Source: a bacterium
GTDB taxonomy: Bacteria > Babelota > Babeliae > Babelales > Vermiphilaceae
DNA: 24,483 bases
NCBI GenBank assembly: GCA_030626185.1
Contig: DAOUPL010000004.1
Coordinates: 1-24,483, forward strand
Direction of reading: 5' to 3'
The position numbers were made by a program, and so were the translations under genes. Under the pieces are notes generated by a model, which ran no database searches, was not told where the DNA came from, and worked only from the letters and a program-made list of their open reading frames with translations. Position 1 is the stretch's first letter. Every line of letters begins with the position of its first letter. This document shows, piece after piece, positions 9,312 to 17,363 of this stretch.

Positions 9312-10019
9312 TTACCTAGTTAACAACTCTAATTTTAGTTTAAGTAAAAAAATAGTTTCTGATCGCAAATGTGCCTTTACCCATACTTTTTGTTTTGCAT
9401 CAAGCAATTCACCTATACCAGATAATATTCCACGATCACTCATTGCCTCTAACTCATTTATGCACTTTTGCAAAAATTGCTCAAACGATAATCCTGTTCT
9501 TTTTTGAATAACCTCTTTATTTATCGGCCAATTATTTTTTAAAAAAAACCAAACATCAAAAATATCACGATTTGTTTTTCCAAATCGTTCAATCATGGCA
9601 ACCATTTTATGCGCTACAATATCTTCTTGCACCATCACCTTCATAGGAATGCCAAGATATGATTTAACTTCATAACGTGATCCAAAACTTCTTAAGTTAA
9701 CTTCAACTTTTACGTTATACGCATCACGCAATTTATCGTGATACGAGAGTAAAAAAAACAAACTATATCGCTTTTCACGTGCATCTTTAAGATCCCCATA
9801 ACCTTGTAGAATTTTTTTTAACTCATCAAAAACAATCTCTTTTTTCTCAAGATCTAACAAATCAAAATCTAAATCTACTGAAAAACGGGAAAGATTATAA
9901 AACAGATACACCGCAGTACCACCCTTAAAGCCCAATAATGGACCAATGGTTTTGTTGGTATAAATATCTTTCAAAATACGAATGAGAACGTTTCGATGTG
10001 TTGATGTTTCTAATGTCAT
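9312..10019 (-). CDS. AbiEii-type nucleotidyltransferase toxin
   Basis: Encodes 235 residues of the AbiEii/DUF1814 family, the toxin of type IV toxin-antitoxin systems. The nucleotidyltransferase core is visible near the N-terminus: K32-G-G-T-A (32-36), then R45-x-S47-x-D49-x-D51, the metal-binding Asp pair in SVDLDFDL. A later ED-x-x-x-H-K-M motif (QEDIVAHKM) and GKTNRDIFDVWF are also characteristic of the family. Studied AbiEii proteins bind GTP, and related toxins modify tRNA; the target here is unknown. The start overlaps the antitoxin stop by ATGA, so synthesis is probably coupled to the antitoxin. The length is somewhat short for the family but the core is intact. Confidence 0.85.
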   Translation of the reverse strand: MTLETSTHRNVLIRILKDIYTNKTIGPLLGFKGGTAVYLFYNLSRFSVDLDFDLLDLEKKEIVFDELKKILQGYGDLKDAREKRYSLFFLLSYHDKLRDAYNVKVEVNLRSFGSRYEVKSYLGIPMKVMVQEDIVAHKMVAMIERFGKTNRDIFDVWFFLKNNWPINKEVIQKRTGLSFEQFLQKCINELEAMSDRGILSGIGELLDAKQKVWVKAHLRSETIFLLKLKLELLTR

Positions 10020-10606
10020 TTCTTTTTCTCGCTTATGTTTAATTCTTTAACGTAACATTTTACCTGTTTTTCCATTCGCTTGTTATTGTAAAGCGGTAAC
10101 AACTTTAAAATTTTATCAAAATCAAGAGGCAATAAATTATCAAAATGATAATCTTTATTAAGATACAAAGTATCTAAAAAGGCCCGCTCTTTAGACGCAA
10201 TAAAATAATGCTCTTTATTCTCAACACCACCAATATTGGTAAGAATAGCATCTTTGATTTTTCTAAATGAATAACGTTGATTATCACACACAATTTCTCT
10301 TGTTTGATATGTTGCAACAAAAATAGTTGTGTAATGCTGAAAAATAATACCTTCTTGCGCTAAAACAGTCTCAAAGCTTATGTATGAAGGAGTAAATATT
10401 TTGGTCACCAATTCAAGCTTATTATAATTTTTATCTTTGGCGTAAAGACCACGACGAATCTTATGAAGAATCCCCTTTTTTACGTAATAATTCAAACGCC
10501 TCATTAAAAGATGTGGTTTTTTTTCGCCTGAAGACAAAAAGGCCTCTTGAAAGCTAAAAATGGTCGCTTTTGATTTAAGAATATCTACAATAAAATTTTC
10601 AACCAT
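10016..10606 (-). CDS. AbiEi-type antitoxin / transcriptional regulator
   Basis: Encodes 196 residues. The N-terminal part (about 10-70) is a winged helix-turn-helix ending in the RRGLYA motif typical of AbiEi antitoxins (GILHKIRRGLYAK). The remainder matches the family's C-terminal domain, with SYISFETVLAQEGII and the ASKERAFLDTLYL helix. In known systems AbiEi represses its own promoter by binding inverted repeats and neutralises AbiEii without forming a stable complex. Gene order (antitoxin first), the ATGA overlap and a palindrome 36 bases upstream fit that scheme. The ribosome site (AGTGA) is weak. Confidence 0.82.
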   Translation of the reverse strand: MVENFIVDILKSKATIFSFQEAFLSSGEKKPHLLMRRLNYYVKKGILHKIRRGLYAKDKNYNKLELVTKIFTPSYISFETVLAQEGIIFQHYTTIFVATYQTREIVCDNQRYSFRKIKDAILTNIGGVENKEHYFIASKERAFLDTLYLNKDYHFDNLLPLDFDKILKLLPLYNNKRMEKQVKCYVKELNISEKKK

Positions 10607-10641
10607 ATTTCACTTATGAGCTAAACATTACAAAAATTGTT

Positions 10642-10657
10642 AACTTCAGCTTAAGTT
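10642..10657. promoter_or_regulatory. Candidate AbiEi operator palindrome
   Basis: AACTTCAGCTTAAGTT is palindromic at 14 of 16 positions and lies 36-51 bases before the antitoxin start, where the promoter is expected. AbiEi proteins are known to autoregulate through inverted repeats in their promoters. Assigning this site to AbiEi is inference. Confidence 0.4.
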
Positions 10658-10705
10658 TGGCACTTTTACCCATAAAAAACAATAAAATGGAGATTTTTAG
10701 AAATA

Positions 10706-12673
10706 CTAGCTACCGCTCAATTGCTTCCATTGCTCACGCAATTTAATAGCTGTTTCAAAATCAAGGTTAGCTGCAGCGTCTTTCATCTGTTTTTCTAACA
10801 TAATAAGTTGTTTGTGCAGATCGCCAGTCATAGCAAGATTGTCTTTTTTCTTTTTCTTTTTATTAAACTTCGATGCTGCGGCAATTGCTGATTGCAGATC
10901 GCCAATGCTTTTTTTAACTTCACGTTGCACTGTTTGTGGTGTGATGCCATGCTTTTTATTGTGCGCTTCTTGTTTTTCACGACGACGCGAAGTTTCTTCC
11001 ATCGCACCACGCATAGATTTTGTAATTTTATCAGCGTACAACAACACTTTAGCTTCAACGTTGCGTGCTGCACGGCCAGCAATCTGAATAATTGAGCGTT
11101 TATCACGTAAGAAACTCTCGATATCAGCATCCATAATCGCCACAAGAGCAACTTCAGGTAGATCGATCCCTTCACGCAATAAGTTGACGCCAACCAAACA
11201 ATCAAAGACGCCAAGGCGTAACTTTTGCAACAATTCGGTCCGTTGCGGAGTTTTAAGATCGCTGTGTAAATAACAAACTTTTAATTGTTGTTCTTCTAAA
11301 TATTCTGCTAACTCTTCTGCTAAACGTTTGGTCAACACCATAACCAATGAACGAAAACCATTGTCACGAGTTTGTTTGATCTCTGCTACTAAATGATCAA
11401 GTTGTCCAATGCGTGGAACAATGTAAAGATGAGGGTCAACGAGTCCTGTTGGACGAATAACTTGTTCGACAATATTGTCAGAAATTTCTACTTCGTACGG
11501 CCCAGGAGTTGCTGAGACAAAAATAACATCATTAAAATAGCGTTCAATTTCAGAAAATTGTAATGGCCGATTATCACGTGCTGACGGAAGCCTAAAACCA
11601 AATTCAATTAACGACCTTTTACGTGCTTGATCACCAGCGTACATGCCACGTAGTTGTGGAATAGCAATGTGTGACTCATCAACTAAAAACAGAAACTCTT
11701 TTGGAAAGAAGTCTAACAAGCAATGCGGTGCTACACCACGCTGACGACCATCAAAGTGTGATGAATAATTTTCAATACCTGAGCAATAGCCGGTCTCTTG
11801 CAACATTTCAACATCTCTGCCAATGCGTTGCGAAAGTCGATCACGAATATGTTCTTTTTCAATTGTTGGTAACGTACGTTGTAATTCATCTTTTATGCTA
11901 GCAATCGCTACTTGTTGACGATCAGGTGGCGTTACAAAATGTTTTGCGGGGAAAATCAACGTGTTATCAAGATTCATGACCACATTATTATTTTGACGAT
12001 GTACCCATTGCAATTCATCAATCGTGTCGCCAAAAAGTTCGATCCGTAGTTTATCTTTTTGATACGGCAGCACAACGTCAACATAATCACCACGAACTTG
12101 AAACGTACCAGAAACAACGTCATGATCGTTACGTTTATACTGAATTGCTACCAACTTTCCCAATAACGCATGACGATCAATCTTTTGCCCAACAGCTAAT
12201 GAAAACGCTAAATTTTTATAATCTGTTGGATTTCCCAATGAGTAAATTGCTGAAACTGATGCGATAACAATCGTGTCTGGACGGTTAATCAGCGATGCGG
12301 TAGTCTCCACACGCAAACGCTCAATCTCTGTATTAATCTTTGTTTCTTTGGGAATGTAGATATCTTGATTAGGCAAATATGATTCTGGCTGGTAATAATC
12401 GTAATAACTCACAAAATAACAAACTTTATTCTCAGGGAAGAATAAAGAAAATTCTTCGTATAATTGCGCTGCAAGCGTTTTGTTTGGTGAGAGCACCAAC
12501 ACTGGTTTTGTTTGTTGTGCTATCACTTGCGCCATGGTGTATGTTTTGCCTGAGCCAGTAACGCCCAACAACGTTGAAATACCCGGGCGAGACTTTGTCA
12601 GCTGCTTTATCGCTTTTGGTTGATCGCCAGATGGGGCAAATGGCGTATGTAGTTTAAATAACGGTGTTTTCAT
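10706..12673 (-). CDS. uvrB: UvrABC excinuclease subunit B
   Basis: Encodes 655 residues from the ATG at 12673. A GTG four codons upstream (12685) is in frame but lacks a ribosome site, whereas GAGG precedes the ATG. UvrB is the damage-verifying helicase of nucleotide excision repair: it is loaded by UvrA and recruits UvrC. Visible features are Walker A (GVTGSGKT, 37-44), the YYDYYQPE stretch of the damage-probing beta-hairpin, the DESH Walker B box, VSATPG (motif III), LREGIDLPEV and QIAGRAARN (motifs V and VI), and the C-terminal UVR domain (LEKQMKDAAANLDFETAIKLR) that contacts UvrC. Length is normal. A Lys-rich insert (KKKKKKD) precedes the UVR domain. uvrA and uvrC are not in this window. 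Confidence 0.98.
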   Translation of the reverse strand: MKTPLFKLHTPFAPSGDQPKAIKQLTKSRPGISTLLGVTGSGKTYTMAQVIAQQTKPVLVLSPNKTLAAQLYEEFSLFFPENKVCYFVSYYDYYQPESYLPNQDIYIPKETKINTEIERLRVETTASLINRPDTIVIASVSAIYSLGNPTDYKNLAFSLAVGQKIDRHALLGKLVAIQYKRNDHDVVSGTFQVRGDYVDVVLPYQKDKLRIELFGDTIDELQWVHRQNNNVVMNLDNTLIFPAKHFVTPPDRQQVAIASIKDELQRTLPTIEKEHIRDRLSQRIGRDVEMLQETGYCSGIENYSSHFDGRQRGVAPHCLLDFFPKEFLFLVDESHIAIPQLRGMYAGDQARKRSLIEFGFRLPSARDNRPLQFSEIERYFNDVIFVSATPGPYEVEISDNIVEQVIRPTGLVDPHLYIVPRIGQLDHLVAEIKQTRDNGFRSLVMVLTKRLAEELAEYLEEQQLKVCYLHSDLKTPQRTELLQKLRLGVFDCLVGVNLLREGIDLPEVALVAIMDADIESFLRDKRSIIQIAGRAARNVEAKVLLYADKITKSMRGAMEETSRRREKQEAHNKKHGITPQTVQREVKKSIGDLQSAIAAASKFNKKKKKKDNLAMTGDLHKQLIMLEKQMKDAAANLDFETAIKLREQWKQLSGS

Positions 12674-12711
12674 AACCTCACACACTTGTATTTTTATAAG
12701 CTTTCATTACA

Positions 12712-12720
12712 ATTATAACA
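12712..12720 (-). promoter_or_regulatory. Extended -10 promoter of uvrB
   Basis: The minus strand reads TGTTATAAT, an extended -10 box (TGn-TATAAT), 38 bases before the uvrB ATG. No good -35 box stands at the right distance, as is common with extended -10 promoters. No LexA-type box is apparent. Confidence 0.5.
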
Positions 12721-12791
12721 AAATTTTTTATATTTTTTTACTCAAATTAGATACGTTCGCCATACTTCGGGCCCTTTTTTATTGCCAATTA

Positions 12792-13919
12792 TTATTTCGT
12801 TAACTCCAAATACAAACTATGCAACTGCCGCCCAATGGTAAACGTTGTATAATTTCGTGATGTTTCATACGCGCCCTCTTGCAGCTGCGCATACAAACTC
12901 TGATTCCGCATTAAACGCTTTACCACATCTGCCATTTGTGGCAAATCATCAACAATAAACCCATTTACGCCATCAACAACAATGTCACGTTGCCCGGGGC
13001 CGTCTAACGCAATAACTGGCGTTGAGCAACTCATGCTTTCTGCCAACACAAGCCCTTGGGTATCGGTGCGTGATGTGAACAAAAAACAATGTGCTGCTTG
13101 ATATGCTTTGCGTAACAATGATTTTTCTGGTTTGTACAAAAAAGTTACACGATCTGGTTCTAATTTCAATTCCTCAAACGCATAACGCTTAAGCTCGGGG
13201 TACAAAATACCATAACCAACTAAAATTAAGGTCACGTTACGCGGAAGCAGCGTCATAAGATCAAGTAATGCATGAACATTCTTTTCTGGCACAAATCTGC
13301 TAACTGCTACTAACTTGAAAGCACCTTTTTTATACGGTTTTTGAATGTTTTTTTCTTGCTTTTCAAACAATTCCATTATTGGTGAGGGTAAACAAGTGAC
13401 CGGTGTGACAACTTGTTTGTTTTGTAATAAGTTTTTTACGGTGCTGCTTGGCGCAATAATATGATCAACGTTGTTGCAATAGTTTGTAACCAACGAATTG
13501 GTAACTTTTTTTACCCATGGCTGATACAACGGCACGTAATGAGAAAAATCTTCGTACATCGTGTGATGCGTAAAAATAATTGGCACGTCGTACATGCGCG
13601 CAATCTTTTGTGCATGCCAACCAAGACCAAACGGATGGTGCGAATGCACAACATCAGGCAATTCTACCTGCATAATCTCATCTATTTGTTTAAGCGCTCG
13701 CCATGGAATACCAATGGGATTTTGACGATGATAAAACTTTATCTGGCACCGCAACCGATGCACATACGGCAAATCATGATAATGTTTACCATCAAAATCT
13801 AATGTTATCACCGTCACTTTATGCCCATATTTTTGTAAAGCCGAAATTGTCGCTTTTATCGAGCTAACAACACCAGCGCCGTACGGCGTAAAGTTATTGG
13901 TGATAAATACAATCTTCAT
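12792..13919 (-). CDS. GT4 family glycosyltransferase
   Basis: Encodes 375 residues from the ATG at 13919, preceded by GTGGGG at good distance; the in-frame GTG at 13934 is less likely. It is a GT-B fold, retaining glycosyltransferase of family GT4. The N-terminal half has the FTPYGAGVVSSI glycine loop and VVHSHHPFGLGW. The C-terminal half has KLVAVSRFVPEKN and the E-x7-E donor site in TQGLVLAESMSCSTPVIA, followed by VVDGVNGFIV. Close relatives are diacylglycerol glucosyltransferases and PimA/PimB-type enzymes, so a cytoplasmic role in glycolipid or surface-glycan synthesis is likely. It has no signal peptide, unlike the exported glycosyltransferases further right. The precise sugar and acceptor cannot be read from the sequence. 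Confidence 0.9.
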   Translation of the reverse strand: MKIVFITNNFTPYGAGVVSSIKATISALQKYGHKVTVITLDFDGKHYHDLPYVHRLRCQIKFYHRQNPIGIPWRALKQIDEIMQVELPDVVHSHHPFGLGWHAQKIARMYDVPIIFTHHTMYEDFSHYVPLYQPWVKKVTNSLVTNYCNNVDHIIAPSSTVKNLLQNKQVVTPVTCLPSPIMELFEKQEKNIQKPYKKGAFKLVAVSRFVPEKNVHALLDLMTLLPRNVTLILVGYGILYPELKRYAFEELKLEPDRVTFLYKPEKSLLRKAYQAAHCFLFTSRTDTQGLVLAESMSCSTPVIALDGPGQRDIVVDGVNGFIVDDLPQMADVVKRLMRNQSLYAQLQEGAYETSRNYTTFTIGRQLHSLYLELTK

Positions 13920-13934
13920 GAAAATGTGCCCCAC

Positions 13935-13953
13935 TAATGAGTTAATCTCATTA
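13935..13953. promoter_or_regulatory. Palindrome in divergent promoter region
   Basis: TAATGAG-TTAAT-CTCATTA is a perfect inverted repeat of 7-base arms. It lies 16 bases upstream of the GT4 ATG and in the spacer shared with the divergent gene at 14049. A regulator site is plausible but unproven. Confidence 0.35.
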
Positions 13954-14048
13954 ATTTAGTGTACGTTCTTTTGCAACTCTTGCAATACCAATTAATTATT
14001 TGTTATTTTCTAATATGAATAAACTACTTAAGGGGAAATGGAAGGTTT

Positions 14049-15677
14049 ATGAAAAAAATTATAAGAAATATTATTCTATTTTGGTGTTTATTTTGTCACA
14101 GCACAATAAAACCTCTTATACCAATTTATCCATTATCAAAAACCGGTGTACCCGAGTTTAAAACCTATCTTTTATACCACGACAAAAACAAAACTATCTT
14201 AAGCATCGAAAGCACAATTGATCTTGTCAGCAATGTATACCAGCAACCTCAGCAAGCTGCTTTTTTTAGACTGTTTTTTCCACCAGAAGAACAATTACGT
14301 GAAGTAATGCAGAGAACAAACGAATTTTACAAAAAAAAATATAGTGAAACACAAAATCCAAAATATAACAAAGTACCTTTTGCCAACATAAATAATCGTT
14401 TATTAATTGATTTCACCAGATGGCGACAAACATACTCACAAATTGATGCACAGTTTCAAGAAATTCCTCGTGATCCACAAAGACAAGCACAATCTTTACT
14501 ACAAGCCAAACCTGAAGAAAAAGAGTTGTACGAAGGATTATTCATAACAATTACTCTTGTTGATGAAATAAACAAAATTATCACGTCAATCCCAACAAAT
14601 GTGTATACCCCACGACAATTGATTCTTAATCGCTACGATGATTACATAAAATTGTATCTTGCAATCACCACTCTTGCACAATCCCTTACTCCTGACCTTG
14701 CGTTTACGCCATTAGGTCAAGAACACTTAAAATACATCACACCTGAAACAAAAACGTGGTTTCAAGAATGGAAAAAAACCATCTTTATCGCTAGTGCCGG
14801 TGTCGGTCTTGCTGGCATTGCTGGCCTTGGATTATACGCAGCAAAAGAAGGCAAGCTCGGTGAAGGGGTACAACAATTTACTGAAAAAACTTTTGAAAAG
14901 GGAGTTGAGCTTGGCGGGAAAGTTGTAGAAATAGGTAAAGAACAAATACACAAAGCTGGATTTGAAAGTGTCGCTGATGTTGGTAAGGCTGCTGCATGGA
15001 AAGTTGGAATGGGTACCGTGACGGGAACCGCAACAGGTCTTGCAATAGGAACAGGAATGCAAGTACTTGCTCCATACATTGATCAAGAAGTACTTCAAAC
15101 ACAAGGAGCCATAATAGCATTGCCAATGGCACTCGCAAAAGCAGCAGAAGAAGGAATCAGTAGTGAAGAATTAACAAAAGCAGTAGAAAAAACTATCACT
15201 ATAGAAAAAACTATGCAAGCAGCTAAACAAAGTGTCAAAAGCAGTCTTGTTGGACTTGCAATGGGGGTACCACTCTTTTACACATCACGCGGAACCCAAT
15301 ATTTGTTATCTCAATCTCCTGAGCGTGTTCAGATGTTTATTAAAACAACTCGCAAATGGTTAAATAAAAGAAATTTTGTAAACAGTCGTGTTCGTGAAAC
15401 TCTCAGTGGTGGTGCAACAGGTGCAGCACGAGCTGTATTTAATAATGCAAAAGCCCACGCAAGAGCTGAAGGCTCACGTACTGATCGATTAAAATCATTT
15501 ATTAGAACTACTCCTAGTCACGCGGCTCTTTCTGGTACTTTTTCAGGAGTACAAAAAGCGGCTAGTGGCACTGCATGGTGGACAGCTGGATTACCAATAA
15601 GAGGAGCACAATGGAGCTATGAAAAACTTCCATCATTTAAAACTAATCAACCAATTCCTATAGATTTACCAAAGTAA
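14049..15677 (+). CDS. Large exported protein of unknown function with glycine-zipper segments
   Basis: Encodes 542 residues. GGAAGG lies 4 bases before the ATG. A signal peptide (about 1-22) is followed by a mixed, mostly helical region to about residue 240. A Gly/Ala-rich hydrophobic segment comes at about 243-265 (ASAGVGLAGIAGLGLYAA), then an amphipathic stretch with repeated Glu/Lys/Gly, then a second Gly/Thr/Ala segment at about 320-340 (GMGTVTGTATGLAIG). The C-terminal 150 residues are basic and Gly/Ala/Ser-rich. Glycine-zipper segments of this kind occur in membrane-inserting proteins, so a surface protein or secreted effector is possible. I recognise no domain. It is transcribed alone and ends before a bidirectional terminator. 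Confidence 0.7.
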   Translation: MKKIIRNIILFWCLFCHSTIKPLIPIYPLSKTGVPEFKTYLLYHDKNKTILSIESTIDLVSNVYQQPQQAAFFRLFFPPEEQLREVMQRTNEFYKKKYSETQNPKYNKVPFANINNRLLIDFTRWRQTYSQIDAQFQEIPRDPQRQAQSLLQAKPEEKELYEGLFITITLVDEINKIITSIPTNVYTPRQLILNRYDDYIKLYLAITTLAQSLTPDLAFTPLGQEHLKYITPETKTWFQEWKKTIFIASAGVGLAGIAGLGLYAAKEGKLGEGVQQFTEKTFEKGVELGGKVVEIGKEQIHKAGFESVADVGKAAAWKVGMGTVTGTATGLAIGTGMQVLAPYIDQEVLQTQGAIIALPMALAKAAEEGISSEELTKAVEKTITIEKTMQAAKQSVKSSLVGLAMGVPLFYTSRGTQYLLSQSPERVQMFIKTTRKWLNKRNFVNSRVRETLSGGATGAARAVFNNAKAHARAEGSRTDRLKSFIRTTPSHAALSGTFSGVQKAASGTAWWTAGLPIRGAQWSYEKLPSFKTNQPIPIDLPK

Positions 15678-15736
15678 AACAATAAATAGCCCACAACCTA
15701 AAAAGCCGTAAAATTGCCATGTTGGGTGATAATTTA

Positions 15737-15812
15737 TCATGTATTCCAGTAGCCCCGCACAAGTTCTGATACCGCGCCATAGCTCTGTGAGCGACGGCGG
15801 GTGAATGAATCT
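15737..15812 (-). repeat. Degenerate dispersed repeat, copy B, in GC-richer spacer
   Basis: On the minus strand this repeats blocks seen at 579-686: ATTCATTCA, then TCAGAACTTGT and a GCTACTGGAA block, in the same relative frame and ending in a stop (here SELVRGYWNT). It is visibly richer in G+C than its surroundings. CGCGCCA (15773-15779) and TGGCGCG (15820-15826) are perfect complements spanning part of it, so a structured RNA cannot be excluded. Confidence 0.35.
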
Positions 15813-15867
15813 TTTGGATTGGCGCGAAAAGACAATCAACACCCGAAACCAAAGAAGAACAATAAAA

Positions 15868-15896
15868 AAAGAAGATGGGCGAACCTCATCTTCTTT
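15868..15896. terminator. Bidirectional rho-independent terminator
   Basis: AAAGAAGATG (15868-15877) and CATCTTCTTT (15887-15896) form a perfect 10-base-pair stem. The short loop reads GGTTCGCC on the minus strand and may extend the stem. A run of A on the left and a T-rich stretch on the right give U-tracts in both directions. It lies between the convergent genes ending at 15677 and 15925 and should stop both. Confidence 0.8.
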
Positions 15897-15924
15897 ATCT
15901 TTTAATCACAAATTTACTAAATTA

Positions 15925-16347
15925 TTAAATATTTCCCGGAAGACCTAACTGCGTAAACAAGCTACCTACAAAATTTCCTTTAAAATCTTGTAATACTTTT
16001 TCAAACGTATTATAAAATTTTGCTTCTTTCTTATTGTTACGCTTTACACTCGCAAGCAAATTTTCAATCAATCCATCATCAATTACACTTGTTCTGCCAT
16101 ACTTATCACCTGTATTAAGACGCTTCCAACGCATTAAAAAGAAACGTATTTTATTACGCTCTTTATCACTTAAAGAAACAACGCATTCTTGTCCGCCTTC
16201 ACGTTTTATATACGTTACTTCTTTTTTATTTTTAGGCACACCGTACAATGGAAAGCATTCTTTTTTATATGCATGAATCACATAAATAGAAGAACACACC
16301 AACAGCGCTATTAGCACTCTGTATGTAACATTTAATTTTTTTATCAT
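15925..16347 (-). CDS. Small exported or membrane-anchored protein of unknown function
   Basis: Encodes 140 residues from the ATG at 16347, which has a strong GGAGGT 4 bases upstream; an in-frame TTG at 16359 lacks such support. A single hydrophobic segment (about 7-26) acts as signal peptide or anchor. The remainder is Lys/Asn-rich and hydrophilic with two cysteines (ECFPLY and QECVVS) and ends in FVGSLFTQLGLPGNI. No family is recognised. The leader upstream holds a large nested inverted repeat, so expression may depend on RNA structure. The gene ends about 30 bases before the bidirectional terminator. Confidence 0.6.
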   Translation of the reverse strand: MIKKLNVTYRVLIALLVCSSIYVIHAYKKECFPLYGVPKNKKEVTYIKREGGQECVVSLSDKERNKIRFFLMRWKRLNTGDKYGRTSVIDDGLIENLLASVKRNNKKEAKFYNTFEKVLQDFKGNFVGSLFTQLGLPGNI

Positions 16348-16359
16348 TACAACCTCCAA

Positions 16360-16703
16360 TTTTACTGGTGCTTTTATCCATCCGTATACCCGCGAGCCGA
16401 AAAATAATACTCCACAACTCGCCTCGAGTATACATGCTCAATGCACTTACGCACAAAAGCACCAAATTTTGTATTCAAAAGATAATTTAATGGCACTCTG
16501 CACAACTTCAATAAACATTGACCATCTTAACGATAGCCAAAGCTATTGCTCCGCTTTGACACGTAAGTTACGCAGTAGCACCAAACTTTTTTGTTCAAAT
16601 ATCTTATCTAACTTTAGGTTACTCAAAACAAAGCCTGAAAATCAACAGTTTTACAAAATTTTTTCAAATTGGCGATCTAGCGCAATTATTACAAAACTAA
16701 TTA
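16360..16703. other. Intergenic region with structured and repeated motifs
   Basis: No supported gene. It contains the nested inverted repeat at 16367-16463 and an imperfect direct repeat of about 38 bases (AGCACCAAA-TTTT-type blocks around 16446-16483 and 16567-16605). A small hairpin lies at about 16540-16560 (CAAAGC...GCTTTG). Confidence 0.5.
16367..16463. repeat. 97-bp nested inverted repeat
   Basis: Three complementary pairs nest in order: GGTGCTTTT (16367-16375) with AAAAGCACC (16455-16463), GTATAC (16384-16389) with GTATAC (16428-16433), and GCGAG (16392-16396) with CTCGC (16418-16422). The element lies 20 bases before the ATG at 16347 and would fold in that gene's leader. It could be a regulatory leader or a miniature palindromic element. 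Confidence 0.5.
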
Positions 16704-17363
16704 TTATGGAAATTGCGAAATATTCAGTTTTTGCCAGTCATCATCAAATTTTTTTACCCCATCTTGGGTGACCAAATGATGCGTCATTTTATGCATAACG
16801 CCCTCTGGCACGGTGATAATATCTGCTCCTGCGCGCAATGCCTCGTGCACATGACGCACATGCCGCATAGAAGCAGCTAAAATAGCGGTAGAAAAGCCAT
16901 ATCGATCAAAAACTTGGCGAAGTTCGTATAACAGCGTTGTGCCATCAACATCGATGTCATCCCAGCGGCCCACAAAGGGCGAAACGTAATACGCACCAAT
17001 TTTTGCCATCATTACTGCTTGCACTAGCGTAAAGACTAACGTGACGTTTATTCGCACACCTTTTTGTGAAAGTTGCCGAATAACATGAAAATACTTTTGC
17101 TCACATGGAATCTTTACCACCACATTGTTTGCAATCGCCGCAATACGCTCTGCTTGTTGCAAAACATTTTGTGGTTCTTTCTCGGTCACTTCTACGCTAA
17201 TCTCACCATTGGGCAACAACGCACAAATCTTTTTTATAATTTCTAGTGGTGGTTCTTGTTGCTTACTCAAATGAGTAGGATTAGTTGTAATGCCGTCAAT
17301 TAATCCTGTAGTGATCCATTTTTCTATTTCGGCAATATTGCCAGTGTCTAAAAATAATTTCAT
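16704..17363 (-). CDS. Transaldolase / fructose-6-phosphate aldolase family
   Basis: Encodes 219 residues, the short TalC/Fsa-type class I aldolase, from the ATG at 17363 (an in-frame GTG lies two codons earlier). Family signatures are FLDTGN near the start, GITTNPT (24-30), the Schiff-base lysine K84 in VVVKIPC, INVTLVF, YVSPFVGRWDD and the C-terminal GADIITVP. It is a soluble cytoplasmic enzyme that moves a three-carbon dihydroxyacetone unit between sugar phosphates in the non-oxidative pentose phosphate pathway. Sequence cannot separate transaldolase from Fsa activity. The gene follows GT32 copy a by 29 bases and is probably the last gene of that operon. Its 5' part has been copied into the tandem duplication upstream. 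Confidence 0.92.
   Translation of the reverse strand: MKLFLDTGNIAEIEKWITTGLIDGITTNPTHLSKQQEPPLEIIKKICALLPNGEISVEVTEKEPQNVLQQAERIAAIANNVVVKIPCEQKYFHVIRQLSQKGVRINVTLVFTLVQAVMMAKIGAYYVSPFVGRWDDIDVDGTTLLYELRQVFDRYGFSTAILAASMRHVRHVHEALRAGADIITVPEGVMHKMTHHLVTQDGVKKFDDDWQKLNISQFP

Noticed and set aside
15658..15852. Minus-strand 64-codon frame across the terminator-side spacer
   Set aside because: No ribosome site, overlaps the upstream gene end, and is explained by the degenerate repeat read in another frame.
15700..15860. tRNA or known structured RNA in the GC-richer spacer
   Set aside because: No cloverleaf or CCA end can be drawn. The inverted pairs are far apart and partly explained by the repeat.
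16265..16465. Minus-strand 66-codon frame overlapping the small exported protein
   Set aside because: Different frame from a gene with a strong GGAGGT site, and it runs through the inverted repeat.
16441..16610. CRISPR-like short repeats
   Set aside because: Only two imperfect copies with a long, non-uniform gap and no cas genes.
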